Made by a program: the position numbers and the translations under genes
Shown: positions 24,544 through 36,890 of the stretch, in pieces
Layout of the letters: each line of letters opens with the position of its first letter
Position numbering within the stretch: position 1 is the stretch's first letter
Origin: Oikopleura dioica
Lineage: Eukaryota > Chordata > Appendicularia > Copelata > Oikopleuridae
Length of the DNA stretch: 64,000 nucleotides
Assembly (NCBI GenBank): GCA_907165135.1
Contig: OU015567.1
Span: 2,051,001-2,115,000 of the forward strand
Reading direction: 5' to 3'
The notes under the pieces: generated by a model
Seen by the model: the letters and a program-made list of their open reading frames with translations, nothing else
Database searches by the model: none
Told to the model about the DNA's origin: nothing

Positions 24544-26208
24544 ATGAGAATGACCGTACGTCAATTTCTTCCCCAGTTTATTTTCTGGCTCGTCTCCTTA
24601 TCAATTGTTCATCATTATACAAAGGTATTTTCGAAGTTTCAATTTTCATTTAAAAACTTTTTATTCAGGAAAAATGCTTGTCGAGTTCCCTTGCGAAAAA
24701 GAGTGAAAATGACATCATGTGGTATAAAAAGGAAAAGATGCATGCCGGAAAGGTGTATAATCGAGAGACGCCGATTTTGTTCATAGGAGGAATGCCACGA
24801 TCCGGGACGACTCTCATGCGTTCTATGATGGGTAAGACGTTCTTTCAGGAATAGAGTTCGCAAATCATCCTTTTCAGACGCTCATCCGAAAATGAGATGT
24901 GGAGAAGAAACCAGACTTGTTCCTAGATTGCTTGGAATGCGATCGAATTGGTAAGAATTCTAGCTTTTCGCTCGAACTTAAATTTCTCAGGTACAAGTCC
25001 GAAAAAGAAGCAAACAGATTGGAAGAAGCGGGAGTAACTAGAGACGTCGTCGATAGTGCTGTAGCTGAATTCCTGTATGATTTCCCTCGCTTGAACTCGT
25101 GCCGCTAACTCTTGTTTTAGTCTTGAAATCATCGTTAAACACGGAAAACCAGCCGAAAGATTGTGCAACAAAGATCCCTTCACGCTGAAATCGACGAAAT
25201 ACCTGACCGAGCTGTTTCCAAATAGTCGATTTATTCTCATGCTTCGTGATGGTCGAGCGTCTGCGCATTCGATCATTTCTAGAGAAGTCACCATCTCGGG
25301 CTTCGATATTACTTCTTACAGAGATGTCATCACAAAGGTGTGTAAGGAAAAGCTGGTATTTCTGACGGCGATAAAGCCGCTGCTGTTTTTGAATGAAAAA
25401 ACCCCGCTCTTTCTAGTCTTGAAATTTAATTTTTCTAGTGGAACAAAGCTGTTGAAGGAATGTACTATCAGTGCAAAGAAGTCGGCCCCAAGTACTGTCT
25501 CCCAGTTCACTACGAAGATCTTGTTCTGCATCCCCGACCAACGCTCAAGAAAATCCTCGAATTCGCAGATCTGGAATGGAATGAAAATGTCATGGAGCAT
25601 GAGAAACACATGGACGACATTTCGCTATCAGCTGTAGAGAAATCGACTGACCAGGTGAGTGTTTTACCGAGCCATTAGTGACCTGCAGTAGGGGATTTGA
25701 AAACGTGTTGGATTTCTGTAGAATTCATTAATGATATCTGCGGTTGCAGATTGGGAAACAAGATGAGCGGTGCTCGTAGGCCTCAGACAGGGATAACTTT
25801 GTGACTTCATGATGCTTTTTGGCATTCAAGAGGTGTCCTAAGTTGTGTGACATCTTCGACCTTATGATTTTGAAAAGTTACCCTCTCGCTATCATTTTTC
25901 GACCAACCCATAAGATATCGCACTCTCTTATGGTTCCTTTATTCATAATCTTGAATTTGTTATTCAGGTTGTGAAGCCGCTCTACACGGATTCGTTGAAG
26001 AGCTGGGTCGGGCATATTCCAGACGATGTGATGGCTGATCTTCCCAAAATCGCGCCGATGATGAAAACTCTTGGATACGATGTCCATTCAAAAGATCCGC
26101 ATTACGGAAAACCTGATCAAGAAGTTCAGGATAAATACGACGGTAAGTCTCTCTTCTAAAAAGTCTTTCTATTCTTTTTTTCTAGCTTGGCTGAAGACCC
26201 AGAAATAA
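24544..26208 (+). CDS. tyrosylprotein sulfotransferase
   Basis: A Golgi enzyme that transfers sulfate from PAPS to tyrosines of secreted and membrane proteins. The N-terminus has a short cytoplasmic part and a signal-anchor ([14 protein letters not shown]). The next exon carries [20 protein letters not shown], the 5'-phosphosulfate loop, then [14 protein letters not shown]. Downstream are [39 protein letters not shown] (3'-phosphate site), [32 protein letters not shown] and [16 protein letters not shown]. All match the TPST family in order. About nine short introns; the stop is at 26206-26208 after AWLKTQK. The exon boundary around 25073 was fixed by restoring the conserved [10 protein letters not shown]. 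Length and motifs look complete and functional. Confidence 0.95.
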
Positions 26209-26727
26209 GTCCGATAAGTCCCTTAGAGCCTCTTCTTCAAATCCAAACCTCGGGTTCTTCTGTTATCCTGATTTCAATTTGACGATCGTTCCGAAACTGC
26301 CGACTCCCAGAAAATGTACACATCTATATATTTACCGGCCGTGCTGCAATTTGAAAATGCTCCGTTTGATCACCAATCATAGATTCCCAATATTATCTAC
26401 GTCTTCGAAGAAAAAAATCTGCATTTCAAGTGTTTTGTTATATACAGTGTATATAATACATTCTACATAAAATAGAAACATATTACGAATAAAGATAACT
26501 ATATTTTCAATAAAAGTTCGATTGAGATTCAAGAATCATCAAAAGCGGAGTTGTCTTTTTCAAATTGCTTTTGGCAGAAAATTATTATGACAACAGATGC
26601 ATGACAGGAATGATGGATGTTTTGATGTTTAGTGATGGGTTGATTCTCAGGAAGATTTTCTATGCAAGCAGATTGCAAATGCACTATGTTCAAAAAGGTG
26701 AAAAATTCATCAAAACTGAGAAGATGC

Positions 26728-28659
26728 TTACTTCATTCCGAATTTTCGACCAAGATGAAGCATGTTCAAGTAATAGTATACACCGAGAAGGCGGTTGGGA
26801 TTGTTTTGGCACCATGGAATACCAATTTCATCGTTGTACTCATCTTAGAGGTCGTAAGTTGTCACCTGGGAACCAGGTTCCAAGATTAGAAAATTTTGCC
26901 AATCTGGGAACCTGGTTCCAAGATTCGATTTTATTTCTAATCTGGGAACTAAAGTTCCAAGATTGGAAAAATTTTCGAATCTGGGACCCAAGTTCCCAGG
27001 TGACAACGACGGCCTGCCCTAAAGTCGGTTGCGAATCTTGGAACCTCATTATTTCACTGATTGTGCTGATTCTAGATGCACAATCTCTATTTATGTTATT
27101 ATTTGTTATGAATTTTTCACATCATTGGCTTATTCTGACCATAATTCAATAAAGAACCCTGTTACCTTTACCTTGGAAGACTCGCCCCTTGCGTTTAACT
27201 GTTTTGTATTTTTGTCGAGCGCCCCTTATTAGTGTAAAACACTCATTTCAAATAAAACAAATCTCCCAATAAATGAAACTTGAGACCAATATTAACGTTA
27301 CTAACTTTACAGTCAATGAGCGGGAGTGCGCTCCGCGCCTGTCTTACAGTAAATCTCAGGTTTGACATTGTCAAAACGGGAAAAATGTCATTTTTTTGAA
27401 AAGAAAAGGTTCCAAGATTCACTTCACTGGCCGTCGTTGTCACCTGGGAACTTGGGTCCCAGATTCGAAAATTTTTCCAATCTTGGAACTTAAGTTCCCA
27501 GATTAGAAATAAAATCGAATCTTGGAACCAGGTTCCCAGATTGGTAAATAATTCTAATCTGGGAACCTGGTTCCCAGGTGACAGCATACCACCATCTTAG
27601 AATAAGTAAAAACTTAGTTTCTTGCCGCTATAATTGTACCTGCAAGATAAGCAGTGAGAATTAGAGGACTGAAGGATGTTCTTTTTGCTGTTCGTTTCCA
27701 CTGAGAAGGCATCTCATTTATATGAAATTCAAAAGCTCCTACAGATAAGAATCGAGCGCCTTTCTTGGAACCTTCCATGATATCCGGAAGATTGTCTTCC
27801 GTAATTGATGATATTCCAGAAATGACGCATTCAACTAGATTTCTATCTTTAGATATTGTTGAGCTCACGCTTTAGAACCAAGAATACCTTTAACAAATCG
27901 CATTTCACTTTCTTTTCAATATGAATCACGACTTTACCGCCGTCGAAAACTTTATCAGCCCAGATATATTCAACTTCTCTTCCTTCCGGAGTACCACTAG
28001 CACTATTTTTCAAGCAATCAGTTGGCAATTTTTCATCAAAGAGCTCTTGATTGCACTCTCTGCAAAGGAAAATATGATCTTTTGTAAGTTTTGCTATATC
28101 GAGATCGGGTTGAATTGATTTCCGAATGTCTTCGTTGATTTCAATAAACTCAAACTCTGGTGTGTATTCTGCATAGATCCAATATTTGTAAGTTGCGATT
28201 CTAACAAATTCTGTGACAGGGCTTTGCAACCTGAGAAATACTGCTGAAATTTATTCAGGACATAGACTCAGGTTTCTTAACAGGTTGCCGAGCCCAGCTC
28301 TGGAATGGGCATGATATGACTTGTCTTTTTCTGGAGCAAGGTTGTATTTCGATCCTCACAGAAAGATTTCGCCCCGTCGTATGCTTTAGAAAAATGATAA
28401 TTTGAGACTAGATGAGTTTCTTTCTAAATTCTTGTAATAGTCGTCAAAAAGCTTTGCTTGACTGTCACTCAATGGCATTGGCCTGAAGTGGGGCTCCTCG
28501 TACCCTTCTTCTGCTTTATCTGATAAATCTTTACGGTCGTCTTTAGGGGCATCTTTAATAGATATAATCATGCCGACACGAAATTCTAGGACTTACTGAT
28601 TTTCCAAAAAAAACCAGGATAAGAGGCCAGCTAGCAATTCCAGCACTAGAAAGGCTCTT
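26728..28659 (-). pseudogene. decayed copy A of a secreted-protein gene
   Basis: Exon by exon this matches the gene at 51468-52729 on the same strand, including the final exon (GIPWCQNNPNRLLGVYYYLN, stop at 26728-26730) and the middle exon with VTEFVRIATYKYWIYAEYT. Three differences suggest it is dead. The position matching the other copy's start ATG reads ATA (28657-28659), and the polypyrimidine-CAG just upstream is degraded. Four bases are missing near 27797 relative to the other copy, which shifts the frame. A 744-base hAT-like element sits in its last intron. Several codons differ only at third positions from copy B, so both were recently under constraint. The family is not recognised. 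Confidence 0.6.
26849..27592. mobile_element. fold-back element with 8-base target duplication (hAT-like)
   Basis: The flanks CATCTTAG (26841-26848 and 27593-27600) are identical 8-base repeats. The paralogous locus near 51585 has only one such site and no insert, so this is an empty-site-verified insertion. Both ends carry inverted arms of about 150 bases built from repeats of GTCACCTGGGAACCAGGTTC-like units. No transposase is encoded. The 8-base duplication fits a hAT-type non-autonomous element. Confidence 0.85.
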
Positions 28660-28854
28660 ATTTTCTCTTAAAAAGCTATCAAATCAAACCAAAGCAAAAT
28701 GGCAACGAAAACATAAATTTTCTTCTTCTTGTCCATTTTTTGGTGGAAAGAAAATAATTCGGATTGAAGAGCTACTTTTGAAAGAGTTGTGCTCACTCTT
28801 CCGATGAAAACATGTGTTTTTGAAGTCACTACATTGCTAAGTATAGAAAAATTG

Positions 28855-28935
28855 TGTCTACGAATGTCCCAAATCACCCCAATGACCCCGAATGTCCCCA
28901 AATGTCCCCAATTATCCGAATGTCCCCATCATTTT
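28855..28935 (+). repeat. short imperfect tandem repeat of AATGTCCCC
   Basis: About seven degenerate units of AATGTCCCC/AATCACCCC lie between copy A and the end of the multicopper oxidase gene. No further function is visible. Confidence 0.7.
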
Positions 28936-29002
28936 TGCAAAAAAAAAAGATGAATTTTTTGACCGCGTTTTTTGTATTCGAAGTAACATTTCGCTTAAAA
29001 AA

Positions 29003-32000
29003 TTACAAAATAAGGAAAATGAAGAGAAATAAAGTTGACGCAGTTATTCCAGAGGAACTATTTTGCCGGATAGGCTCTTCGTCGATTGCGATGTTTTTCG
29101 GGTGATAATGATGACAGCGGGGCATGTTTTTTGGCAAGTACGAAAACGGCTTGTTTTCGTCCCTATCCTTGACGAAAAGGGCGACTGCCATTCCCTCGTA
29201 GTTGTGGAAGAGCTGGTGGCAGTGAAAAGGCCAGATTCCAGGATTGTCAGCGCGAATTCTATAACAATAAAATTAATTCTTAACCTGATTGAAAATCCTC
29301 TTACCGGAAGGTAACAAAACCCATTGCAGGAACCAAGACAGTGTTTTTGAGAATGTGGTCGTCGCGATTTGAGCGCTGCGAAGTGAAGATTTCCTCGTCG
29401 AATTCAGCGCGATTGCACTTTATTTGATCGTCCTTGCAAGAAATTGCCGGATGAAGACCTTCGATGAATCCAGTCGTCTGATTCGCCCGTCCGAAGCCGA
29501 TATCAGTGACGACAAATTCGTAACCATGAAGGTGAATCGCATGGTACGTCCACTGCCATCTGCGCACAATATTCAGCAGATTTTCTGCGGCGGTTACTCT
29601 TTAAGCAAAAAAGTAAATTAAATTTAATAAACATACATATAAGAAAGATTTAGCATTGTGACACTCTTATTCAACTACAGAAATAGAAAAAGAAATCTTT
29701 ATCTTTTTCTGCTCGTTTTTACCGAAGCTCCGAAGCAATGAAAAATAAATGGAAAAAAGGACTTGTCCTACCTAAATTCGATAAGCTCTCCCTTCTCCAC
29801 TTCCAAAATTTGAGTACAGTGTCCTCCAGTTTTGAGCGCCTTTTCCGAGCATATTGTGATTCCGGCGCTGTTCGGCCCGTCAAAAAACGGCATTTCTGGA
29901 TATTTGAATTCGATTCCGTTGATTGCCGCCCCGACTGCGAAATTCATGTTGAGATCAATCACCCGATCGGGCTCTTCATTTATAGAAGGAGGCGTTTTCT
30001 CGAGAAGAGACTCATACTCCGGGTCTCGTTTGAAGTCAACCACTGTCACGCAAGTTATCTTTCCGACCTTCTTCGCTGGGCAATTAAGGAGAATTTTGTC
30101 TTCAACTTCATTGTCGGCAGCGAAGATGGAAGGGTAACGAGCCTCAGACTCTGGAAATGCGGCGATCAGTCGATTTTCAATTTTAGAGCCATAGATCGCT
30201 GAATCTCGAACAAAAGTAATCTTTACAAAAGGATTTTCATAATGTCTCGCTTTTTTGCCGACCCCTTCAAAGATAATTTCAGCGAGCAACTCCAGTCTTT
30301 GTTCCTCAAGCGGAAAATCAACTTCTATGTTCAGAGTTTCGCCCACACCCATGAAAATTCCGTCGCCTTCTCGAGGCAGAATTCTTCTCCCATCTGCAGC
30401 ATTAATGATTAATTTTCGATCGTCCGTGGGCCGAATCAATATCGGGTGTTCGAATCCAGCATGAATTGTTTTGAGCTGAACCCTGTTGCTAGTTTGTGAG
30501 ACCAGATACTCCTCCAAGACGCTGAACTCGAACCCAGTTTCTTTTTCGGACGGAAGCCGTCGATATTGACCCCTTCCGTTCGCGAGTATCGAGTCGACAC
30601 AGAGCGAGCTCATCTTCACTCCTGTCAAGAAAGGCTTATCCTCGGTCCGGCAATGCTTCGTTCCCGCACCGGTCATCCGCTTTCCGTTTGTGTTTCCGTA
30701 TCTGTAGGGATCAGTTCCAGCAAGATAAGTCGAGTCAGAATTCCACCAATCGGTCAAAACGAGTGGCATCCAGCTCACTTTATCCTTTTTATCCTCCTCA
30801 TCTAGAACTCAGGGTTCATTACTATCATACGGTTACCATTAAGAGGTTGCACGAAGGCTAGCAAATTATAGCCTGATTGAGTGTCGCGTTTTTACTCACG
30901 AGAAAGAGTTCTCAAGCGTTCTACAACGATCATTTTTCAAAATTCCGACAAAAAATCCGTCTTTTATACCAAGAAAACAAGCAGGTTTTTCCTTTTTTGA
31001 CGAAAATTGTTCTAGATCAGTGTTTGAATAAATGGTGAGGGCGAGCTCACTCATAGAAAAATTCCGGAATTTCCGGTATCTGCGCTCGCGCTCGCTCGCT
31101 CACGAAAAAATCTAAAGGGTCTGCTCGCGCTCGCTCACTCATGTTACAAATCCAGGGCCCTCTGTTCGCGCTCACTTGCTCACGAGAGTTTTGACCATTA
31201 TCTCAAAGACTGTTCTAGATGGCCCGGGTACATTAAAAGTGTTTCCGCTCTTGTTATCGTATTATTTCAATCACGCGTTATTGGGTTAGGGTTAATATTT
31301 CTCTCCAGAGCGATTACAAAATTAATTATCACGATTTTTCGAATTTTTTCCGCTGCAACGGTTGAGTTTTTTTTGATAAATACGTTCTGTCGACCCCTAT
31401 CTACAAAATTGATGATGAAATTTTATCTTATTCCGAAAAAAAAAAACGATTTAAGAGACATTTCAATCAGGCCGACTCGGCGCGTCAAAGCTTTAAAAAT
31501 TGTGCGCTCAAGCCAAGGCAGTAGCTCTATCGTAGGGCTCGCCAGAAAAAAGGCGATGTCAATTCTCTCCTACGAAATGCACCTAAAAATGATTCCCGTT
31601 TTTTCCTGATTAGAATGATATGTTTCTGTCAGGCGTGAGTCTTGGGGAAAAATTCTAGAGCTAGGCCGAAAATCCTGTTTTTGGGACTTCGATCACGTGC
31701 CATGATGTCATTTTATCGGAAATATCAGAGTCTATATACAGTATTTTCCTCTTTTGTTGATCCCATTTTTATGGACATTTTCTTGATTTTAAGGGGTTTT
31801 CGTGGGACACTTTTGCAAGGATAATGTTCCACTTTTGTGGACATTTGTCCAGCTAAGAAAATTTATGAGGAATTAACAGGGTGTATTTTTCAAAAAATAA
31901 GGATGTCTTTTATAAAAAATTAATGGCCTTGACCGTGTTATTGACTAAAAATGGTAAAAAGGCAGAACAAAGTCGTTTTGATGATATAATTTTCCATTTT

Positions 32001-35000
32001 TCGAAGAAAAATTTATCGAAGAAAAATTTTAAGGCTCTACGGCTGGACATTTTTTGAAGACTCTTGCCCATTTTTGTGGACATTTTTATGAAACAATGGG
32101 ATAAAAAATGTCCACAAAAGAGGAAAATAACTGTATAAGAGAGTCTATCGTCTCCTCTTTTCGAGAGAGCGGGCGCGCTTGAGTTGCTTTTAGGCCCCAC
32201 GCGTTCTTTTCTTTTAAGAATTGATCATTTTATGAATCGAAAGGTCAAGTGGTGGCGACATTGACTTTAAGGGGGAATTCCATGTTTTCTGATAAAGTTC
32301 CCATAAATAAATTTTATCTCACAAAACAAAGAAAAGGTTATTTCATGACCATAACGGCAATCTAAGGAACCAAGACAGTGTTTTTGAGAATGTGGTCGTC
32401 GCGATTTGAGCGCTGCGAAGTGAAGATTTCCTCGTCGAATTCAGCGCGATTGCACTTTATTTGATCGTCCTTGCAAGAAATTGCCGGATGAAGACCTTCG
32501 ATGAATCCAGTCGTCTGATTCGCCCGTCCGAAGCCGATATCAGTGACGACAAATTCGTAACCATGAAGGTGAATCGCATGGTACGTCCACTGCCATCTGC
32601 GCACAATATTCAGCAGATTTTCTGCGGCGGTTACTCTTTAAGCAAAAAAGTAAATTAAATTTAATAAACATACATATAAGAAAGATTTAGCATTGTGACA
32701 CTCTTATTCAACTACAGAAATAGAAAAAGAAATCTTTATCTTTTTCTGCTCGTTTTTACCGAAGCTCCGAAGCAATGAAAAATAAATGGAAAAAAAGGAC
32801 TTGTCCTACCTAAATCATTACTATCATACGGTTACCATTAAGAGGTTGCACGAAGGCTAGCAAATTATAGCCTGATTGAGTGTCGCGTTTTTACTCACGA
32901 GAAAGAGTTCTCAAGCGTTCTACAACGATCATTTTTCAAAATTCCGACAAAAAATCCGTCTTTTATACCAAGAAAACAAGCAGGTTTTTCCTTTTTTGAC
33001 GAAAATTGTTCTAGATCAGTGTTTGAATAAATGGTGAGGGCGAGCTCACTCATAGAAAAATTCCGGAATTTCCGGTATCTGCGCTCGCGCTCGCTCGCTC
33101 ACGAAAAAATCTAAAGGGTCTGCTCGCGCTCGCTCACTCATGTTACAAATCCAGGGCCCTCTGTTCGCGCTCACTTGCTCACGAGAGTTTTGACCATTAT
33201 CTCAAAGACTGTTCTAGATGGCCCGGGTACATTAAAAGTGTTTCCGCTCTTGTTATCGTATTATTTCAATCACGCGTTATTGGGTTAGGGTTAATATTTC
33301 TCTCCAGAGCGATTACAAAATTAATTATCACGATTTTTCGAATTTTTCCGCTGCAACGGTTGAGTTTTTGATAAATACGTTCTGTCGACCCCTATCTACA
33401 AAATTGATGATGAAATTTTATCTTATTCCGAAAAAACGATTTAAGAGACATTTCAATCAGGCCGACTCGGCGCGTCAAAGCTTTAAAAATTGTGCGCTCA
33501 AGCCAAGGCAGTAGCTCTATCGTAGGGCTCGCCAGAAAAAGGCGATGTCAATTCTCTCCTACGAAATGCACCTAAAAATGATTCCCGTTTTTTCCTGATT
33601 AGAATGATATGTTTCTGTCAGGCGTGAGTCTTGGGGAAAAATTCTAGAGCTAGGCCGAAAATCCTGTTTTTGGGACTTCGATCACGTGCCATGATGTCAT
33701 TTTATCGGAAATATCAGAGTCTATATACAGTATTTTCCTCTTTTGTTGATCCCATTTTTATGGACATTTTCTTGATTTTAAGGGGTTTTCGTGGGACACT
33801 TTTGCAAGGATAATGTTCCACTTTTGTGGACATTTGTCCAGCTAAGAAAATTTATGAGGAATTAACAGGGTGTATTTTTCAAAAAATAAGGATGTCTTTT
33901 ATAAAAAATTAATGGCCTTGACCGTGTTATTGACTAAAAATGGTAAAAAAGGCAGAACAAAGTCGTTTTGATGATATAATTTTCCATTTTTCGAAGAAAA
34001 ATTTATCGAAGAAAAAATTTTAAGGCTCTACGGCTGGACATTTTTTGAAGACTCTTGCCCATTTTTGTGGACATTTTTATGAAACAATGGGATAAAAAAT
34101 GTCCACAAAAGAGGAAAATAACTGTATAAGAGAGTCTATCGTCTCCTCTTTTTCGAGAGAGCGGGCGCGCTTGAGTTGCTTTTAGGCCCCACGCGTTCTT
34201 TTCTTTTAAGAATTGATCATTTTATGAATCGAAAGGTCAAGTGGTGGCGACATTGACTTTAAGGGGGAATTCCATGTTTTCTGATAAAGTTCCCATAAAT
34301 AAATTTTATCTCACAAAACAAAGAAAAGGTTATTTCATGACCATAACGGCAATCTAAGCGATTGCTTATTTAGTAAAGAACCCTTATCTAAGATTATGAA
34401 AGCTCCATGAAGGCCATCCGCACGTTGAATGATGTAATGCGAGTGATACCAATGTGTTCCCGCATTTTCCGCTTTCATCACATATGTGAACGAGTTGAAA
34501 GCGTCGACAGGGCATTGTGAAAACATTGCGGCGCCATCGTTCCAATAGTTGTCGTATTGATGCAAACCGTGCCAGTGAAGAGAAACTGCGGGAAAAGTTA
34601 GATAGTGGAGACTGTCAAAAGACTTACATGACTCTTCATGCAAGGTGCTTTTCACAGTGATCTTGACAAGTGCCCCTTTGTTGACGACGATGTTCGGCCC
34701 GGGAACTTGCCCGTTGATGGTGATCACTTTGCGCATTTGCTGGCCGTCTAAGAGTAAGAGCTTTTCAAGCTCGTCAAGAGGGTTTTTGGCGCGTCCATTC
34801 TCGTCGATGACGTCGTTGATACCTACATTAATGCCTTCTTGGAAAATGTCGAAATTTTTTTTCGTCGAATTCCATGAAAGCGGAAAATCCCTCATCGCTC
34901 CTTTCGGGTAGCTCCTTTTTTCGCCGAAGTCGCTCGTCCGCCAAGTCTGACTATATCGGTGCTCGATGTTCCAAAAATACTCGCAAACGGAGTCAGTGCA

Positions 35001-35099
35001 AGCCCTGAGACATGGCTCATCGTATTCGCAAATAATTTCTGCCTGAAACAAGGGCAGCAAAAATATAAGAATCATTGTGTTCGCGGAATTTGAAATCAA
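29003..35099 (-). CDS. multicopper oxidase, laccase-like, secreted or membrane-anchored
   Basis: Exons run from 35099 through 34382 (with a 42-nt intron inside), then 30802-29772, 29598-29305 and about 29246-29003. A signal peptide (ILIFLLPLFQAEI) leads. The four copper-ligand motifs appear in order: SLHWHGLHQYDNYWNDGA, GTHWYHSHYIIQRADGLHGA, TYHAIHLHGYEFVV and GIWPFHCHQLFHNYEGMAVA. The last has the HCH and a Met spaced as in a type 1 site. The tail NSSSGITASTLFLFIFLIL at the very end suggests a GPI signal or terminal membrane anchor. The enzyme would oxidise phenols or metal ions with reduction of oxygen, but the substrate cannot be told. The 3.58-kb intron between 34381 and 30803 is enormous for this genome and contains a partial tandem duplicate of the gene. 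Confidence 0.92.
31040..31195 (+). repeat. GCTCGCTC-type simple repeat
   Basis: Clusters of GCGCTCGCTCGCTCAC alternate with unique sequence. A second identical cluster lies at about 33040-33190 in duplication unit 2. Confidence 0.7.
31739..32133. mobile_element. mariner-like MITE, first copy
   Basis: Begins CAGTATTTTCCTCTTTTG and ends CAAAAGAGGAAAATAACTG, an inverted repeat, with TA on both sides. Internal repeats of TTTTGTGGACATTT occur near both ends. It lies in the oxidase intron and was carried along by the tandem duplication. No coding capacity. Confidence 0.8.
32365..32635 (-). pseudogene. orphan duplicate of the oxidase copper-site exon
   Basis: The sequence encodes the same peptide as 29598-29328, including TYHAIHLHGYEFVV, without disabling changes. 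The duplication breakpoint cut off the 3' end and splice donor, and the exon carrying the HCH motif is absent from this unit. It lies inside the large intron of the functional gene and must be skipped, or it would truncate the protein. Confidence 0.85.
33728..34124. mobile_element. mariner-like MITE, duplicated copy
   Basis: Same element as 31739-32133, present because the surrounding block was duplicated. It differs by single-base homopolymer indels. Confidence 0.8.
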
Positions 35100-35583
35100 T
35101 TCACTTGCTTATAAAAGCTTATTTTCCGGTGGCGCAGACTTAAAAAGGAAGTCTACTTTTTTATGAAAGCACTTTTCTCTCAGAGTTTTTAATTAAAAAG
35201 AAGTCTATTCTTTATCATTCGAAATTATTTTGGGTTCCTTATTTTGTGTAGTATAAGTCCTAAAGAGGTATTTATCGGCTAGAGTTCTTAAATTATCAAA
35301 AAAAAATACTCTTGGGTTTGGCAAATATCCGGATTTCAAAGGTTTTTAAGATGTGCTTGGTCAAGAACAACAAGGTTCCTATGTTTTTTTTCATCGATAA
35401 AGATCGATAGTGAAAAAAATGATTAAAAATTGACGTTTGTGTGAATGCTTGCGAGATTTTTTCCAAGGGCGGAACCAGCGCATGCCACTGTTATTATTTC
35501 TTATGAAAAATTTTCAACTTTAATTTTAGGGGGTCCCTAACGATTTTTCCGAAAATGGCCATTTTCGACCGGCGTTCACGCCT
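35100..35583. other. upstream region of the oxidase gene
   Basis: AT-rich sequence with no coding exon. It probably contains the promoter of the minus-strand oxidase, but no core element is convincing. Confidence 0.4.
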
Positions 35584-35624
35584 ACATAGATAGGTGTAAC
35601 GGTAGAAAAATGGGATTGATGACT

Positions 35625-36195
35625 AAGTTCGTGGGGACTAGGTTCGTGGGACTAGGTTCGTAGGTGGTTATGCCAAAGTATGCAAGATGGGGTATGGTTT
35701 CCTTTCTATAAGGAACAATGTGGTGCGACTAGGTTCGTGGGACTAGGTTCGTAGGGGTGCTAGGTTCGTGGGTTTTGAAATTAGAGATTTTTCTATAAGT
35801 ATTATAAGTATTATAAAAATTATAAATTTTTTATAAGGAACAATTGAGTGCGACTAGGTTCGTGGGACTAGGTTCGTGGGTTTTGAAATTTTTTTATAAG
35901 GAACAATTGAGTGCGACTAGGTTCGTGGGACTAGGTTCGTGAGTTTTGAAATTTTTTATAAGGAAAAGGAGGGTGCGACTAGGTTCGTGAGACTAGGTTC
36001 GTGGGTTTTGAAATTTTTTATAAGGAAAAGGGGGTGCGACTAGGTTCGTGGGACTAGGTTCGTGAAGACTAGGTTCGTGAAGACTAGGTTAGTGGGACTA
36101 GGTTCGTGGGACTAGGTTCGTGAAGACTAGGTTCGTGAAGACTAGGTTCGTGAGACTAGGTTCGTGGGACTAGGTTCGTGGGACTAGGTTCGTGG
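35625..36195 (+). repeat. array of GACTAGGTTCGTGGG units, forward arm
   Basis: Roughly 25 units of 14-17 bases, with variants GTGAAGA and GTGAGA after the core, are interspersed with about 40-base spacers containing TTTTATAAGGA. The core also occurs as direct doublets every ~70 bases, so the array has a higher-order period. Confidence 0.9.
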
Positions 36196-36324
36196 GTTGT
36201 AAAATTGGGTAAAGTTGAATGGTAAAAAATGACTTTCCCACCCCCACCCCCAAAATAAGCCGCTAGGCTCTTTAACTGAATTTCTATGTTAGCGCTGAAT
36301 AACAATGGTTGCCTTAGAATAGAA

Positions 36325-36890
36325 ACCCACGAACCTAAACCCACGAACCTAGTCGTACCCCATTTTCCTTATAAAAATTTTTGAAAGCCACGAACCTAGT
36401 CCCACGAACCTAGTCGCACCTCCCTTTTCCTTATAAAAAATTTCAAAACCCACGAACCTAGTCTCACGAACCTAGTCGCACCCCACTTTTCCTTATAAAA
36501 ATTTCAAAACCCACGAACCTAGTCCCACGAACCTAGTCGCACATAATTTCTCCTTATAGAATAAAAATAATTACCCATTAAAAACTCACGAACCTAGTCC
36601 CACGAACCTAGTCGCACATATTTTTTCCTTATAGAATAAAAATTCTAACCAATCAAAAACCCCCGAACCAATATTTAGATAGCAATATTATATTATATGA
36701 TCATATAATTACAATACATATATATAAATATATATAAATAAATATATACATATAAATAACACTTAATCATTATAAATAAAAATATACATATAAAATCAAA
36801 AACTCACGAACCTAGTCCCACGAACCACGTTTTCCAGCCAGCCTCCCACGAACCTAGTCTCACGAACCTAGTCCCCACGAACTTAGTCAT
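36325..36890 (-). repeat. array of the same unit, inverted arm
   Basis: The reverse complement core CCCACGAACCTAGTC recurs in doublets separated by TCCTTATAAAAA spacers, mirroring the left arm. The two arms could fold into a very long hairpin. Confidence 0.9.

Larger units (their letters stand above)
26288..28830. repeat. segmental duplication, copy A
   Basis: From about CGAAACTGCCGACTCCC onward this block aligns with 51027-52900 at high identity over gene, introns and 3' flank. The main differences are the 744-base insertion, a handful of indels and scattered substitutions. Confidence 0.85.
29328..32364. repeat. tandem duplication unit 1 inside the oxidase gene
   Basis: Unit 1 contains the copper-site exon (29598-29305, minus), the central exon 30802-29772 and about 1.55 kb of intron. 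Unit 2 follows immediately at 32365, with a two-base overlap (AG) at the junction. Identity is nearly complete apart from small indels in homopolymers. Confidence 0.92.
32365..34358. repeat. tandem duplication unit 2, internally deleted
   Basis: This repeats 29328-29777 (as 32365-32814) and then 30816-32366 (as 32815-34358). The 1,038 bases corresponding to 29778-30815, essentially the whole central exon, are missing. Confidence 0.92.

Noticed and set aside
26565-26850. Plus-strand open frame conserved between the two duplicated loci (26.6 and 51.3 kb)
   Set aside because: The minus strand of the same bases encodes the final exon of the secreted-protein gene, with synonymous-type differences between copies. 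The plus frame is its shadow.
31288-31296. GGGTTAGGGTTA resembling interstitial telomeric repeat
   Set aside because: Fewer than two units. Not meaningful.
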